Assembly (NCBI RefSeq): GCF_900129905.1
Contig: NZ_FQXG01000007.1
Coordinates: 1-64,000 of the forward strand
Source of the DNA: Ferrimonas marina
GTDB lineage: Bacteria > Pseudomonadota > Gammaproteobacteria > Enterobacterales > Shewanellaceae
DNA: 64,000 bases
Direction: 5' to 3'
The notes under the pieces are model-generated. The model saw only the letters and a program-made list of their open reading frames with translations. It searched no databases and was not told where the DNA came from. Made by a program: the position numbers and the translations under genes. Positions 25,486-35,954 of this stretch are shown here, one piece after another. Each line of letters begins with the position of its first letter. Positions within the stretch are counted from its first letter, which is position 1.

Positions 25486-27843
25486 TCAGGATTCCGCCGT
25501 GACCAGCTCAAATCCAGCGGGGGCATGCTCTAATGCCAACTCGAGAACTTCATCAATCCAACGGACCGCTTTAATCTCCAGGTCGGCTTTCACGTTATCC
25601 GGAATTTCCTCCAGGTCCCGTTCATTCTCCTTGGGAATAAGCACCCGTTTGATGCCACCGCGGTGGGCGGCCAGCAGCTTCTCTTTTAGACCACCGATGG
25701 GCAGCACCTCACCACGCAGGGTGATCTCACCGGTCATGGCCACGTCAGAGCGCACCGGGTTGCCGGTCAGGCTGGAGACCAGTGCGGTGCACATGGCGAT
25801 GCCAGCGGACGGACCGTCCTTCGGGGTTGCCCCTTCCGGTACGTGTACGTGCAGGTCACGCTTCTCGTAGAAGTCGCCGTTGATGCGCAGCTTCTCGGCA
25901 CGGGCCCGCACCACGGTCATCGCCGCCTGGATGGACTCCTGCATCACATCCCCCAGCGAGCCGGTGTAGGTCAGCTTGCCCTTACCCGGTACCGAGGTGG
26001 TTTCAATGGTCAGCAGGTCGCCGCCTACTTCGGTCCAGGCCAGGCCAGTCACCTGACCGATGCGGTTGCTCTCCTCCGCCTTGCCGTAGTCAAAGCGCTG
26101 GACCCCCAGGTAATCCTTGAGGTTATCCATGTTGACCACCACCGGCTTGCCGTTCTGGCCCAGCAGGATCTGCTTCACTGCCTTGCGACAGATCTTGGAA
26201 ATCTCCCGCTCCAGGCTCCGCACCCCGGCTTCGCGGGTGTAGTAGCGGATGATGCCGATAATGGCACTGTCTTCCACCGTCAACTCATCGGGCTTCACGC
26301 CGTTGCGCTTGAGCTGCTTGGTCAGCAGGTGCTGCTTGGCGATGTTGAGCTTTTCGTCTTCGGTGTAGCCGGACAGACGAATCACCTCCATCCGGTCCAG
26401 CAGCGGGCCGGGGATGTTCATGGAGTTGGAGGTGGCCACAAACATCACGTCGGACAGATCGTAATCCACCTCGAGGTAGTGATCGTTGAAGGCGTTGTTC
26501 TGCTCCGGATCCAGTACCTCCAGCAGCGCTGAGGCCGGATCGCCGCGCATGTCGGAGCTCATCTTGTCGATCTCATCGAGCAGGAACAGCGGGTTCTTCA
26601 CCCCGACCTTGGACATCTTCTGGATCAGCTTGCCCGGCATGGAGCCGATGTAGGTACGACGGTGACCGCGGATCTCCGCCTCGTCCCGCACCCCACCCAG
26701 GGCCATGCGCACGTATTTACGTCCGGTGGCCTTGGCGATGGACTGACCCAGCGAGGTCTTACCCACCCCCGGCGGTCCCACCAGACAGAGGATCGGCCCC
26801 TTCAGCTGTTTCACCCGGGCTTGTACCGCGAGGTATTCGAGGATCCGCTCCTTGACCTTCTCCAGGCCAAAGTGGTCGGCATCAAGTACATTGCTGGCGA
26901 TGGACAGGTCTTTCTTCACCTTGGAGCGCTTGGCCCAAGGCACACTGACCATCCAGTCGACGTAGCTGCGCACCACGGTGGCTTCCGCCGACATCGGCGA
27001 CATCATCTTCAGCTTGTTAAGCTCAGCGGTGGCCTTCTCTTTGGCCTCCGCCGGCATCTTGGCCTCGTCGATCTTCTTGGTCAGCGCCTCAAACTCATCC
27101 GGCGCATCATCCAGCTCACCCAGCTCTTTCTGGATCGCCTTCATCTGCTCGTTGAGATAGTACTCGCGCTGACTCTTCTCCATCTGTTTCTTGACCCGGC
27201 CACGGATCTTCTTCTCCACCTGGAGGATGTCGATCTCCGACTCCATGGTGGCCATCAGGTACTCGAGGCGCTCGGCCACATCCACCATCTCCATCACCGC
27301 CTGCTTGTCGGCCAGCTTCAATGGCATGTGGGCAGCCATGGTATCGGCCAGGCGCGCCGCCTCGTCGATGCCATTGAGGGAGGTCAGCACCTCCGGCGGG
27401 ATCTTCTTGTTGAGCTTGATGTAGCCTTCGAACTGGCTGATGGCGGTGCGTACCAGCACCTCCTCTTCCCGGTCCGGCACATTCTTGGAGGGCAGGAACT
27501 CCGCCTCCGCCACAAAGAAGGGGTCGTTCTCGGTGAACTGGGTGATGCGGGCCCGTTGACCGCCCTCTACCAGTACCTTAACGGTGCCATCGGGCAACTT
27601 GAGCAGCTGCAAAATGGAGGCAACGGTGCCGACGTGGTAGATGTCGTCCTCTTCCGGCTCATCCTGGTCGGCTTCCCGCTGGGCAACCAGCAGCACCTGC
27701 TTATCTTGTTCCATCGCTGCTTCCAGGCAGCTGATTGATTTTTGCCGCCCCACAAAAAGCGGGATCACCATGTGGGGGTAAACCACCACATCCCTCAGGG
27801 GGAGTACGGGAATGACGACGTGATCAGAACGCTCTAGGGTCAT
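25486..27843 (-). CDS. lon: ATP-dependent protease La (Lon)
   Basis: A 785-residue cytoplasmic hexameric protease for misfolded and regulatory proteins. The N-terminal LON domain spans about 10-205, then a coiled coil, then the AAA+ ATPase with Walker [11 protein letters not shown] (near 357-366) and Walker [10 protein letters not shown]. The protease domain has the catalytic dyad Ser679 (in PKDGPSAG) and Lys722 (in [13 protein letters not shown]), the same numbering as E. coli Lon. It lies downstream of clpX with its own putative promoter. Confidence 0.98.
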   Translation of the reverse strand: MTLERSDHVVIPVLPLRDVVVYPHMVIPLFVGRQKSISCLEAAMEQDKQVLLVAQREADQDEPEEDDIYHVGTVASILQLLKLPDGTVKVLVEGGQRARITQFTENDPFFVAEAEFLPSKNVPDREEEVLVRTAISQFEGYIKLNKKIPPEVLTSLNGIDEAARLADTMAAHMPLKLADKQAVMEMVDVAERLEYLMATMESEIDILQVEKKIRGRVKKQMEKSQREYYLNEQMKAIQKELGELDDAPDEFEALTKKIDEAKMPAEAKEKATAELNKLKMMSPMSAEATVVRSYVDWMVSVPWAKRSKVKKDLSIASNVLDADHFGLEKVKERILEYLAVQARVKQLKGPILCLVGPPGVGKTSLGQSIAKATGRKYVRMALGGVRDEAEIRGHRRTYIGSMPGKLIQKMSKVGVKNPLFLLDEIDKMSSDMRGDPASALLEVLDPEQNNAFNDHYLEVDYDLSDVMFVATSNSMNIPGPLLDRMEVIRLSGYTEDEKLNIAKQHLLTKQLKRNGVKPDELTVEDSAIIGIIRYYTREAGVRSLEREISKICRKAVKQILLGQNGKPVVVNMDNLKDYLGVQRFDYGKAEESNRIGQVTGLAWTEVGGDLLTIETTSVPGKGKLTYTGSLGDVMQESIQAAMTVVRARAEKLRINGDFYEKRDLHVHVPEGATPKDGPSAGIAMCTALVSSLTGNPVRSDVAMTGEITLRGEVLPIGGLKEKLLAAHRGGIKRVLIPKENERDLEEIPDNVKADLEIKAVRWIDEVLELALEHAPAGFELVTAES

Positions 27844-27885
27844 TGGTCGGTTCCATTTTGCTGCAGGAAATCTCTGGGGTTACCC

Positions 27886-27915
27886 AGTATATGGTGGCGG
27901 ATTTCAGCGATTCAA
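27886..27915 (-). promoter_or_regulatory. Probable promoter of lon
   Basis: TTGAAT and TATACT are separated by 18 nt on the minus strand, 43 nt before the lon start and just past the clpX terminator. A heat-shock sigma-32 element was sought but no convincing CTTGAAA/CCCAT pair was seen. Confidence 0.45.
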
Positions 27916-27927
27916 TGACCTGATCAC

Positions 27928-27952
27928 AAAAAAAGGGGCCAAATGGCCCCTT
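27928..27952 (-). terminator. Intrinsic terminator of clpX
   Basis: The stem AAGGGGCC/GGCCCCTT with a 4-nt loop is followed by a run of seven U residues on the minus strand. It lies about 70 nt after the clpX stop. Confidence 0.9.
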
Positions 27953-28022
27953 AACAATCAATCACCTGGCTAAGTTTTAACCCATTGTTTACCAAAGGGT
28001 AACCCTGCCAGCTGCTCAGCAG

Positions 28023-29300
28023 TTACTCAGACGATGCGGCCTGAACGTCGCTGTGATACATCAGCAGCGGCTCAGATTCCCCGCGGATCACCGACTCATC
28101 CACCACCACCTTGGCGACATTCTCCGCCGACGGCAGGTCGTACATGGTGTTGAGCAGCACGCCCTCCACAATGGAGCGCAGGCCACGGGCGCCGGTCTTG
28201 CGTTCCATCGCCTTGCGGGCAATGGCACGCAGGGCGTCTTCGCGGAACTCCAGCTCGGCACCTTCCAGGTCGAACAGGGCACCGTACTGCTTGGTCAGCG
28301 CGTTCTTCGGCTCCTTGAGGATCTGAATGAGGGCATCCTCATCCAGCTCACCCAAGGTGGCCACTACTGGCAGACGACCGATGAACTCGGGGATCAGGCC
28401 GTACTTGACCAGATCTTCCGGCTCCACCTGGGCGAAGGTTTCGGTCAGGGACTTGGAGTCATCCTGGCTGCGAACCTCGGCACCGAAGCCGATACCGGTG
28501 CCGACAAAGGCACGCTGTTCAATCACCTTATCCAGGCCGGCAAAGGCGCCGCCACAGATAAACAGGATCTTGGAGGTGTCCACCTGCAGGAACTCCTGCT
28601 GGGGATGCTTACGACCACCCTGGGGCGGCACCGCCGCTACCGTGCCTTCAATCAGCTTCAGCAGGGCCTGCTGCACGCCTTCCCCGGACACATCACGGGT
28701 GATGGAGGGGTTGTCAGACTTGCGCGAGATCTTGTCGATCTCATCGATGTAGACGATGCCGCGCTGGGCCTTCTCTACGTCGTAATCGCACTTCTGCAGC
28801 AGCTTCTGGATGATGTTCTCCACGTCCTCACCCACGTAACCGGCTTCGGTCAGGGTGGTGGCATCGGCCATGGTGAAGGGCACATCCAGCAGACGGGCCA
28901 TGGTTTCTGCCAGCAGGGTCTTACCGGAACCGGTGGGACCGATCAGCAGGATGTTACTCTTGCCCAGCTCCACCTCGGCGTTGACTCCACCGTGGCGCAG
29001 GCGCTTGTAGTGGTTGTACACCGCAACGGAGAGCACCTTCTTCGCCTGCTCCTGGCCGATCACATAATCGTCCAGGTGCGCGCGGATTTCGTGGGGGGTC
29101 GGCAGCTTGTCTGACTGACGCTTGGGCGCCAGCTCTTTGACCTCTTCGCGGATGATGTCGTTGCATAGCTCAACACATTCATCGCAAACATAAACCGAAG
29201 GGCCGGCGATCAACTTGCGCACTTCATGCTGACTTTTGCCACAAAATGAGCAGTACAGCAGCTTGCTGTTGTCGCCATCACCCTTATGGATATCACTCAT
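28023..29300 (-). CDS. clpX: ATP-dependent Clp protease ATP-binding subunit ClpX
   Basis: A 425-residue AAA+ unfoldase that feeds substrates to ClpP. The N-terminal zinc-binding domain has four cysteines (CSFCGK and CDECVELC, about residues 18-46). Walker [13 protein letters not shown] lies near 121-132, followed by the GYVGED pore loop and Walker B IVYIDEID. The ClpP-docking IGF tripeptide is present in [10 protein letters not shown]. The gene follows clpP by 67 nt, and co-transcription is expected. Confidence 0.98.
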   Translation of the reverse strand: MSDIHKGDGDNSKLLYCSFCGKSQHEVRKLIAGPSVYVCDECVELCNDIIREEVKELAPKRQSDKLPTPHEIRAHLDDYVIGQEQAKKVLSVAVYNHYKRLRHGGVNAEVELGKSNILLIGPTGSGKTLLAETMARLLDVPFTMADATTLTEAGYVGEDVENIIQKLLQKCDYDVEKAQRGIVYIDEIDKISRKSDNPSITRDVSGEGVQQALLKLIEGTVAAVPPQGGRKHPQQEFLQVDTSKILFICGGAFAGLDKVIEQRAFVGTGIGFGAEVRSQDDSKSLTETFAQVEPEDLVKYGLIPEFIGRLPVVATLGELDEDALIQILKEPKNALTKQYGALFDLEGAELEFREDALRAIARKAMERKTGARGLRSIVEGVLLNTMYDLPSAENVAKVVVDESVIRGESEPLLMYHSDVQAASSE

Positions 29301-29367
29301 TCACTACCCCTCAAACAGGCGCATTACACTCTTTTATACAGTCTATGACAGGGTACACGCTTTTGCG

Positions 29368-29985
29368 TCACTCGGACACCCGAGCAGAGAAGACCGAATC
29401 CACCAGACCATACTCCTGAGCCGCATCAGCGCTCATAAAGTTGTCACGATCGGTGTCCCGCTCGATCACCTCCAGCGGTTGGCCGGTGTGCTCGGCCAGC
29501 AGGGTGTTGAGCTTCTGCTTGATGCCGATGATCTCCTGGGCATGGATGGCGATGTCAGAGGCCTGCCCCTGGAAGCCACCCAGCGGCTGGTGGATCATCA
29601 CCCGGGCGTTGGGCAGGCAGTGACGCTTACCCTTGGCGCCGCCCGCCAGCAGGAAGGCACCCATGCTGGCCGCCTGGCCCATGCACACGGTGCTCACATC
29701 CGGCTTGATGAACTGCATGGTGTCGTAGATGGACATCCCCGCGGTGACAGAGCCACCAGGCGAGTTGATATACAGGTGGATATCCTTGTCCGGGTTCTCT
29801 GACTCCAGGAACAGCAGCTGGGCAACCACCAGGTTGGCCATGTGATCCTCCACCGGGCCGGTCAGGAAGATCACCCGCTCCTTGAGCAGGCGGGAGTAGA
29901 TGTCATAGGAGCGCTCACCCTTGGCAGTTTGCTCCACCACCATGGGCACCAGTGCGTTCAGAGGAGAATCTTGCAGATGCTGCAT
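29368..29985 (-). CDS. clpP: ATP-dependent Clp protease proteolytic subunit ClpP
   Basis: A 205-residue serine peptidase that forms a double heptameric barrel. The catalytic triad is Ser107 (MGQAASMGA), His132 (VMIHQP) and Asp181 (DTDRDN), with family spacing. The N-terminal 10-14 residues are the expected short propeptide. It lies between tig and clpX and is 97 nt past the tig stop. Confidence 0.98.
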   Translation of the reverse strand: MQHLQDSPLNALVPMVVEQTAKGERSYDIYSRLLKERVIFLTGPVEDHMANLVVAQLLFLESENPDKDIHLYINSPGGSVTAGMSIYDTMQFIKPDVSTVCMGQAASMGAFLLAGGAKGKRHCLPNARVMIHQPLGGFQGQASDIAIHAQEIIGIKQKLNTLLAEHTGQPLEVIERDTDRDNFMSADAAQEYGLVDSVFSARVSE

Positions 29986-30006
29986 ATTATGTCCGTTTCC
30001 CTAACA

Positions 30007-30043
30007 AAATGGCTCGTACGAGCAAAGCGTCATACGAGCCATT
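30007..30043 (-). terminator. Hairpin between tig and clpP
   Basis: The 11-bp stem AATGGCTCGTA/TACGAGCCATT with a 14-nt loop is followed by a short TTTTG on the minus strand. It may partly stop tig transcription or be a processing site ahead of clpP. Confidence 0.5.
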
Positions 30044-30082
30044 ATAAGATTGGCCGACAAGGCCAAGTCAAATCGCAGTAGC

Positions 30083-31384
30083 TTAGCGCTGCTGGTTCAT
30101 GAACTCATCAAAGTTCACTTCTTTGTCAGTGACCTTGGCTTGTTCCAGCAGAGCGTCGATGGCCTGCTCTTCCAGGGCAACGTTGCGCATGTTCTGCATC
30201 ATCTCCTGGTTCTTGGCGTAGTAGTCTACGACTTCCTGCGGATCTTCGTAGGCAGAAGCCATGGATTCGATCAGCGCCTTAACGCGGTCCTCGTCCACCT
30301 TCAGCTCTTTGGACTTGATCACTTCACCCAGCAGCAGGCCTACCTGGACGCGACGCTTGGCTTCGTCAGCGAACAGTTCCGCCGGCAGTTCCGGCATGTT
30401 GTCGCCTTGCTGACCACCGAAGCGCTGCAGCGCCTGCTGGCGCAGCTGGTTCACTTCCTGGTCGATCAGGGCAGACGGCATGTCAACGTCGTTGGCCTTA
30501 ACCAGACCGTCGATAACCTGTTGCTTGGTGGCGTTCTTCAGCGCCTGGCTCAGCTCGCGTTCCATGTTCTTACGAACCTCGGCACGCAGGGCTTCAACAC
30601 CGCCTTCGGCGATACCAAACTTAACCACGAACTCGTCGTTCAGTTCCGGCAGAACCTGCTCTTCCACAGCGTGCAGCTTGATGGCGAAGACCGCGTCTTT
30701 GCCCTTCAGGTTCTCAGCGTGGTAGTCCTCGGGGAAGGTCACGGTGATGTCGAACTCTTCACCGGCCTTGTGGCCCTTGATGCCGTCTTCGAAGCCCGGG
30801 ATCATGCGGCCGGAGCCGATCACCAGTTCAAAGCTCTCGGACTGGCCGCCGTCGAAAGCTTCGCCGTCGATGGAACCGGCAAAGTCCAGCTTAACGCGGT
30901 CGTTGTCGCCGGCTTCACGCTCAACTTCACCGAAGGTGGCGTGCTGCTTGCGCAGGGTTTCCAGCATGTTGTCAACGTTCTCGTCGGTCACGTCGCATAC
31001 CGGCTTCTCGATCTCGATGGCGTCCAGACCGGCCAGCTCAACTTCCGGGTATACCTCGAAGATGGCGGCGAATTCCAGGTCCTGACCCTCTTCAGACTTC
31101 AGGGGCTCGAACGTCGGCATGCCAGCCGGGTTCAGCTTCTCGTCCATAACGGCCTTGAAGAAGCTGTGCTGCATCACGTCACCCATTACCTGGGCGCGGA
31201 TCGCCTTGCCGTAGCGCTTCTTGAATACGGAAACCGGCACTTTACCCGGGCGGAAGCCATCCAGACGAACTCGCTTGGCTTCTTTCTTCATCTCTTCGAT
31301 CACCTTGGGCTCGAACTCAGTCGCAGCGACGGTGATGGTCATGCGGCGTTCCAGGCCCTGGGTAGTTTCAACGGAAACTTGCAT
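30083..31384 (-). CDS. tig: Trigger factor
   Basis: A 433-residue ribosome-associated chaperone with peptidyl-prolyl isomerase activity. The N-terminal ribosome-binding domain has the loop motif GFRPGKVP (about residues 43-50). The FKBP-like domain spans about 150-245 ([22 protein letters not shown]), and a helical C-terminal domain follows. It begins the tig-clpP-clpX-lon-hupB-ppiD proteostasis cluster. Its leader is about 125 nt if the promoter called upstream is right. Confidence 0.98.
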   Translation of the reverse strand: MQVSVETTQGLERRMTITVAATEFEPKVIEEMKKEAKRVRLDGFRPGKVPVSVFKKRYGKAIRAQVMGDVMQHSFFKAVMDEKLNPAGMPTFEPLKSEEGQDLEFAAIFEVYPEVELAGLDAIEIEKPVCDVTDENVDNMLETLRKQHATFGEVEREAGDNDRVKLDFAGSIDGEAFDGGQSESFELVIGSGRMIPGFEDGIKGHKAGEEFDITVTFPEDYHAENLKGKDAVFAIKLHAVEEQVLPELNDEFVVKFGIAEGGVEALRAEVRKNMERELSQALKNATKQQVIDGLVKANDVDMPSALIDQEVNQLRQQALQRFGGQQGDNMPELPAELFADEAKRRVQVGLLLGEVIKSKELKVDEDRVKALIESMASAYEDPQEVVDYYAKNQEMMQNMRNVALEEQAIDALLEQAKVTDKEVNFDEFMNQQR

Positions 31385-31517
31385 TTCGTTACCTCAGTAC
31401 TCGATGTTCTTTCGCTTCCCGCCGATCCATTTCGACGGGTAAAAATCCGGGCCCAAAGGGGGTAGTTTTCCCCAGTTTGAGCGGTCACAGGCGTCCACGC
31501 CTTTTTAAGGACGGGCT

Positions 31518-31546
31518 ATTATAGCGACAGCGTGGGGCGGAGTCGA
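31518..31546 (-). promoter_or_regulatory. Promoter of tig
   Basis: The minus strand has a perfect -10 box TATAAT and a weaker -35 TCGACT at 17-nt spacing, 134 nt before the tig start. Confidence 0.55.
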
Positions 31547-31578
31547 GATGGGAACTCAAGGTGTGGCGGGCAGATAGC

Positions 31579-31612
31579 AAAAAAGGGGAGACGCTGAGCG
31601 TCTCCCCTTTTT
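31579..31612 (-). terminator. Terminator of the tRNA-Pro/Arg/His operon
   Basis: A 16-bp stem, AAAAAGGGGAGACGCT with AGCGTCTCCCCTTTTT, lies just after tRNA-His on the minus strand and ends in U residues. Because it is symmetric it could also act on the plus strand. Confidence 0.9.
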
Positions 31613-31622
31613 CAAGGAAGGG

Positions 31623-31699
31623 TGGGGTGGCTAACGGGACTTGAACCCGCGACAACCGGAATCACAATCCGGGACTCTACCAACTGAGCTATAGCCACC
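31623..31699 (-). tRNA. tRNA-His (GTG)
   Basis: A 77-nt cloverleaf on the minus strand with encoded CCA. The extra 5' G(-1) opposite C73, unique to tRNA-His, is present. The anticodon loop is TTGTGAT, giving GTG. It is the last gene of the tRNA array. Confidence 0.97.
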
Positions 31700-31710
31700 A
31701 CTGTTTTTAA

Positions 31711-31787
31711 TGGCACGCCCGGCAGGATTCGAACCTGCGGCCATCCGCTTAGAAGGCGGATGCTCTATCCAACTGAGCTACGGGCGC
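31711..31787 (-). tRNA. tRNA-Arg (TCT)
   Basis: A 77-nt cloverleaf on the minus strand with encoded CCA. The acceptor GCGCCCG pairs with CGGGCGT (one G-U). The anticodon stem ATCCGCC/GGCGGAT type arm encloses TCT, reading AGA/AGG. The T-arm TTCGAAT is intact. Confidence 0.97.
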
Positions 31788-31821
31788 AGAGAATACGGCG
31801 TATATGCGTACCAAAGAAAAG

Positions 31822-31909
31822 TGGTCGGTGAAGAGGGATTCAAGTCCCGACTCGCTGGTCCGCCCTCTCCCATAAGAGTAGGTGCGCTACCAAGCTGCGC
31901 TATTCACCG
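31822..31909 (-). pseudogene. Degenerate tRNA-Pro copy
   Basis: 88 nt on the minus strand whose first 28 nt (acceptor and D arm) and last 18 nt (including CCA) equal the adjacent tRNA-Pro. The middle is different and 11 nt longer. There is no 5-bp anticodon stem with a 7-nt loop, and the T-arm has CTTGAAT in place of TTCGAAT with two broken pairs. It is probably a decayed or rearranged tandem copy; it lies within the array and would be co-transcribed. Confidence 0.75.
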
Positions 31910-31944
31910 GCCTTATCGCCGTCCTAAGACCACGATAATTAAAG

Positions 31945-32021
31945 TGGTCGGTGAAGAGGGATTCGAACCCCCGACCCCCTGGTCCCAAACCAGGTGCGCT
32001 ACCAAGCTGCGCTATTCACCG
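31945..32021 (-). tRNA. tRNA-Pro (TGG)
   Basis: A 77-nt cloverleaf on the minus strand with encoded CCA. The acceptor CGGTGAA pairs with TTCACCG. The anticodon stem CCTGG/CCAGG encloses TTTGGGA, giving TGG. It is the first gene of the array after the promoter. Confidence 0.97.
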
Positions 32022-32090
32022 ACTTGTCCAACCGAAGTATCGGCTGAGTTGAATGATACTCCCAAGGAGTGCCTCGCTCAACGGGGGCGG

Positions 32091-32119
32091 ATATTAGCCC
32101 TGCCCCATGCGGTCGTCAA
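32091..32119 (-). promoter_or_regulatory. Strong sigma-70 promoter of the tRNA array
   Basis: TTGACG and TAATAT are separated by 17 nt on the minus strand. The ten bases after the -10 box are all G or C but one, the GC-rich discriminator of growth-rate-controlled stable RNA promoters. Confidence 0.8.
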
Positions 32120-32179
32120 CGACTTTTTCCAATAATCTCTGCGTTTGCACAAAGCTTGCGCGCGCCCCACTGCACCGAC

Positions 32180-32208
32180 GTGACCCACCTCACAACAACT
32201 GGTAAACT
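32180..32208 (+). promoter_or_regulatory. Possible promoter of folD
   Basis: GTGACC and TAAACT are separated by 17 nt, 49 nt before the folD start. Both boxes match four of six consensus positions. Confidence 0.35.
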
Positions 32209-32256
32209 GCGCCCGCCCTCTCACCATGGCCGCAACCAGAAGACTTAGAACAGAAT

Positions 32257-33111
32257 ATGACCGCGCAACGAATTGATGGCAAGGCCATCGCCGCCCAGAT
32301 CCGAGAGCAGGTTCGCCTGCAGGTGGAACAACGCAAGCTTCAGGGCCTTCGTGCCCCCGGCCTCGCCGTCATCCTGGTGGGTCAGGATCCCGCCTCCCAG
32401 GTTTATGTCGGCAACAAGCGCCGCGCCTGTGAGCAGGTGGGCTTTGTCTCCCGCAGCTACGATCTGCCCGTTTCCACGCAAGCCAGCGAACTGCTTGAGC
32501 TCATCGACCAGCTTAATGTCGATGCCGAGATCGATGGCATCTTGGTGCAGCTGCCCCTGCCGGACCACATCGACAGCACCCAGGTGATCGAACGCATCCA
32601 CCCGGACAAGGACGTGGATGGCTTCCACCCCTATAATATCGGCCGCCTGGCCCAGCGTATCCCGGTGCTGCGTCCCTGCACCCCGATGGGGATCATGACC
32701 CTGGTGGAATCCACCGGTCGCAAGACCCACGGCCTCCATGCGGTGGTGGTCGGCGCCTCCAACATCGTCGGTCGTCCTATGAGTCTGGAGCTGCTGCTGG
32801 CCGGTTGCACCACCACCACCTGCCATCGCTTCACCGAGGATCTGGCCTACCACGTGGGCCAGGCCGACCTGCTGATCGTGGCGGTGGGCAAACCGGGCTT
32901 TATCCCGGGCGAGTGGATCAAACCCGGCGCCATCGTCATCGATGTGGGGATCAACCGCCTGCCCTCCGGCAAGCTGACCGGTGACGTCGCTTTCGAGGCC
33001 GCGGCTGAGCGGGCGGGCCACATTACTCCGGTCCCCGGTGGGGTCGGCCCGATGACCATCGCCAGCCTGCTGCAGAACACCCTGTACGCCTGTGAGCAGT
33101 ACCACGGTTAG
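32257..33111 (+). CDS. folD: Bifunctional methylene-THF dehydrogenase / methenyl-THF cyclohydrolase
   Basis: A 284-residue cytoplasmic one-carbon enzyme that interconverts methylene-, methenyl- and 10-formyl-tetrahydrofolate with NADP. Signatures: [14 protein letters not shown] with the catalytic Lys (about residues 50-63), GILVQLPLP (about 94-102), the cofactor-binding [13 protein letters not shown] (about 162-174) and the C-terminal [13 protein letters not shown]. Length is normal. It is monocistronic and followed by a strong terminator. Confidence 0.98.
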   Translation: MTAQRIDGKAIAAQIREQVRLQVEQRKLQGLRAPGLAVILVGQDPASQVYVGNKRRACEQVGFVSRSYDLPVSTQASELLELIDQLNVDAEIDGILVQLPLPDHIDSTQVIERIHPDKDVDGFHPYNIGRLAQRIPVLRPCTPMGIMTLVESTGRKTHGLHAVVVGASNIVGRPMSLELLLAGCTTTTCHRFTEDLAYHVGQADLLIVAVGKPGFIPGEWIKPGAIVIDVGINRLPSGKLTGDVAFEAAAERAGHITPVPGGVGPMTIASLLQNTLYACEQYHG

Positions 33112-33130
33112 TCGCTTGTGACACAGCCAT

Positions 33131-33167
33131 AAAAAAGGCCCGCTGATCTGCTCAGCGGGCCTTTTTT
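33131..33167 (+). terminator. Bidirectional terminator between folD and cysS
   Basis: A 16-bp stem, AAAAAAGGCCCGCTGA with TCAGCGGGCCTTTTTT, ends in U residues on the plus strand and is flanked by A residues, so it serves convergent folD and cysS. Confidence 0.9.
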
Positions 33168-33180
33168 GTTGTCTGACGCC

Positions 33181-34563
33181 TTACTTGCGGCGCCAGGTGG
33201 TACCACCGGCACCATCTTCCAGGATCACGCCCATGGCGTTCAGGGCATCCCGGGCTTCGTCCGCGGCGGCCCAGTTCTTATCGGCACGGGCCTGGTTGCG
33301 CTGAGCGATCCACGCCTCGATCTGCGCCACCTCGTCATCGTCGCCGCCCCCTTGCAGGAAGGCTTCCGGATCCTGACCCAGCAGGCCCAGGATCTTACCC
33401 AGGTGGATCATCAGCCCAGCCAACTGCGCCGCCTGCTCGGACTCGCCATCCTCTTTGGTGATGTTGAGTTCACGGGCCAGGTCGAACAGCACCGGCAGGG
33501 CTTCGGCGGTGTTGATGTCGTCATTCATCGCCGCGTCAAAGCGCTTAACGTAATCGTTGTCCAGTGCCAACTCGGCTGCCGGGGTCACCCCGCGCAGGGC
33601 GGTGTAGAGACGCTCCAGCGCCGCATGGGCCTGGTCCAGGTTCTCGGAGGAGTAGTTGAGCTGGCTGCGGTAGTGGCTGGACAGAAGGAAGTAACGCACC
33701 GACTCGGCCTGGTACTGCTTAAGCACCTCGCGGATGGTGAAGAAGTTGCCCAGGGACTTGGACATCTTCTCCTTGTTGACCTGCACCATGCCGGAGTGCA
33801 TCCAGTAGTTCACGTACTGGTTGTCGTGGGCACAGCAGCTCTGGGCCACCTCGTTCTCGTGGTGCGGGAAGGTCAGGTCGCTGCCGCCACCGTGGATATC
33901 AAACACCTTACCCAGGTGCTTGTTGCTCATCGCCGAGCACTCAATGTGCCAGCCGGGACGACCCTGACCCCAGGGGGAGTCCCAGGACGGCTCACCAGGC
34001 TTGGCGCTCTTCCACAGGGCAAAGTCCATCGGGTTGCGCTTGCTCTCATCCACCTCAACCCGGGCACCGGATTGCAGCTGCTCCAGGTCCTGGCGGGACA
34101 GCTTGCCGTAGTCGGCAAAGGTCTTTACCTCGAACCAGACGTCGCCGGCCTCGGTGACGTAGGCGTGGCCCTTGTCTACCAGGGTGGCAATGATGGCGAT
34201 GATCTCACCCATGTGACCGCTGACGGTGGGTTCGATGTCGGGACGCAGCAGCCCCAGGGCATCGAAGTCCTCGTGCATCATCGCCACGTTACGGGCCACC
34301 AGCTCCTGCCAGCCTTCACCGTTATCGTTGGCACGGTTGATGATTTTATCTTCCACGTCGGTGATGTTGCGGACGTAGGTGACCTCCATCCCCTGGCTGC
34401 GCAGGAAACGGACCACGGTATCGAACGCCACGTAGGTGCGGGCATGGCCGATATGACAGAGATCGTACGTGGTCACCCCGCACACATACATGCCAACCTT
34501 GCCGGGCACGATGGGTTTGAATTCCTCTTTCTGACGGGTCAGGGTGTTGTAGATCTGCAACAT
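33181..34563 (-). CDS. cysS: Cysteine--tRNA ligase
   Basis: A 460-residue class I synthetase. The zinc-binding cysteine in [10 protein letters not shown] and HIGH-type [10 protein letters not shown] (about residues 37-46) are present, as is the KMSKS loop EKMSKSLGN (about 265-273), and the anticodon-binding helical domain follows. Two consecutive ATGs begin the frame; the second (34563) gives [15 protein letters not shown], matching E. coli, while the first is at 34566. It is divergent from ppiB, with no leader attenuator seen. Confidence 0.97.
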   Translation of the reverse strand: MLQIYNTLTRQKEEFKPIVPGKVGMYVCGVTTYDLCHIGHARTYVAFDTVVRFLRSQGMEVTYVRNITDVEDKIINRANDNGEGWQELVARNVAMMHEDFDALGLLRPDIEPTVSGHMGEIIAIIATLVDKGHAYVTEAGDVWFEVKTFADYGKLSRQDLEQLQSGARVEVDESKRNPMDFALWKSAKPGEPSWDSPWGQGRPGWHIECSAMSNKHLGKVFDIHGGGSDLTFPHHENEVAQSCCAHDNQYVNYWMHSGMVQVNKEKMSKSLGNFFTIREVLKQYQAESVRYFLLSSHYRSQLNYSSENLDQAHAALERLYTALRGVTPAAELALDNDYVKRFDAAMNDDINTAEALPVLFDLARELNITKEDGESEQAAQLAGLMIHLGKILGLLGQDPEAFLQGGGDDDEVAQIEAWIAQRNQARADKNWAAADEARDALNAMGVILEDGAGGTTWRRK

Positions 34564-34708
34564 CATTACGCTCTTGTCTGGATTGGATTAAAGCAAAAAA
34601 GTCAAAGCCGCTATTCTAGCATGACAGCACCGCGATCCTATTGGCTTTTTCCCCCGTTACGGATGCGGTAGGATCCGGCCGTATCAAACCAACAAGAGAC
34701 TGACCATT

Positions 34709-35203
34709 ATGGTGACTTTGCATACCAATCACGGTGACATCACCCTGAGCCTGAACGCTGAGAAGGCCCCGAAAACCGTTGAGAACTTCCTGGCCTACGC
34801 TAACGAGGGCTTCTACAACGGCACCATCTTCCACCGCGTGATCGACGGCTTCATGATCCAGGGTGGCGGCTTCGACGCCGACATGCAGCAAAAGCCCACC
34901 AAGGGCGGGATCCAGAACGAGGCCAGCAACGGTCTGTCCAACAAGGTGGGCACCATCGCCATGGCCCGCACCCCAGATCCGCACTCCGCCACCGCCCAGT
35001 TCTTTATCAACATCAAAGACAACGATTTCCTCGACTTCAAGAACGAGTCGATGCAGGGCTTTGGCTACTGTGTGTTCGGTGAAGTGACCGGCGGCATGGA
35101 CGTGGTCGAGAAGATCAAGGCCGTGGCGACCGGCAACCACGGCATGCACCAGGACGTGCCGCTGGAAGCGGTGGTGATCGAGAGCGTGACCATTGCAGAG
35201 TAA
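34709..35203 (+). CDS. ppiB: Peptidyl-prolyl cis-trans isomerase B (cyclophilin)
   Basis: A 164-residue cytoplasmic cyclophilin with no signal peptide. Active-site signatures: [19 protein letters not shown] (about residues 35-53, with the catalytic Arg) and [17 protein letters not shown] (about 93-109). It is the first gene of a two-gene unit; the following lpxH starts inside its last codons. Confidence 0.98.
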   Translation: MVTLHTNHGDITLSLNAEKAPKTVENFLAYANEGFYNGTIFHRVIDGFMIQGGGFDADMQQKPTKGGIQNEASNGLSNKVGTIAMARTPDPHSATAQFFINIKDNDFLDFKNESMQGFGYCVFGEVTGGMDVVEKIKAVATGNHGMHQDVPLEAVVIESVTIAE

Positions 35204-35945
35204 TGCGTCCAATGCGGGGGCGGCCCAGCGCGGCCCCCGTACCCTGGTGATCGGCGATCTGCACCTGTGCCCCAGTCGCCCGGACATCACCGCCGCCTTT
35301 GCCCGCTTCCTCGATGAGCAACTGGACGGCGCCGAAGCGCTATACATCGTCGGTGACCTGTTCGAGTTCTGGATTGGTGACGACGACATCAACCCCTTCA
35401 CCGATGAGGTGGCTGCCCTGCTCCACCGGGCCAGTCAGCGTCTTCCCATCTACTTCATCCATGGCAACCGGGACTTTGCCCTGGGGCAGCACTACGCCGC
35501 CCGCTGCGGTATGACCCTGCTGCCGGAGGTGGCCAAGCTGGATCTCTACGGTAAGCCCACCGTCATCCTGCACGGGGATTCGCTGTGCACCGACGACGTG
35601 GAGTACCAGAAGTTTCGTCGCCTGCGCAACCGACGCTGGTTCCGTGTGGTCACGGCAGCGATGCCGTTGAAGCTGAGACGCTACCTGTCCGACAAGGGGC
35701 GAGCCAAGAGCAAGCAGAAGGCTCAGCAGAGCGATTACAAGCCGGTGGATGTCACAGCGCATGCAGTTGCCGATTTGATGGCGCAGCAACACGCGGTGCA
35801 GATGATCCATGGCCACACCCACCGACCCGCCATCCATGATCTGGACAACGGGCAACAACGGCTGGTGGTGGGAGACTGGTACGATCAACAAAGCGCGCTG
35901 ATTGTCACCCCCGAAGGCGCCCAGCTAACCAGCGATGCCCTGTAG
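35193..35945 (+). CDS. lpxH: UDP-2,3-diacylglucosamine diphosphatase
   Basis: A 250-residue calcineurin-like metallophosphoesterase that makes lipid X in lipid A synthesis, at the inner membrane. Metal motifs are in order: GDLHL (about 22-26), [17 protein letters not shown] and the C-terminal GHTHRP with its metal histidines. The TTG start at 35193 overlaps ppiB by 11 bp and has GAGAG 8 nt upstream; without it the protein would start at a GTG just before GDLHL. Its stop is 9 bp from convergent miaE. Confidence 0.94.
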   Translation: MQSNASNAGAAQRGPRTLVIGDLHLCPSRPDITAAFARFLDEQLDGAEALYIVGDLFEFWIGDDDINPFTDEVAALLHRASQRLPIYFIHGNRDFALGQHYAARCGMTLLPEVAKLDLYGKPTVILHGDSLCTDDVEYQKFRRLRNRRWFRVVTAAMPLKLRRYLSDKGRAKSKQKAQQSDYKPVDVTAHAVADLMAQQHAVQMIHGHTHRPAIHDLDNGQQRLVVGDWYDQQSALIVTPEGAQLTSDAL

Positions 35946-35954
35946 CAGGCCCAA

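Noticed and set aside
32179-32194. Third CRP-like palindrome (CGTGACCCACCTCACA) upstream of folD
   Set aside because: It overlaps the likely -35 box of folD, and folD is not expected to be under CRP; one-mismatch matches of this length can occur by chance.
33166-34671. 501-codon open frame opposite cysS
   Set aside because: Antisense shadow of cysS with a histidine-, leucine- and glycine-rich sequence unlike any known protein.
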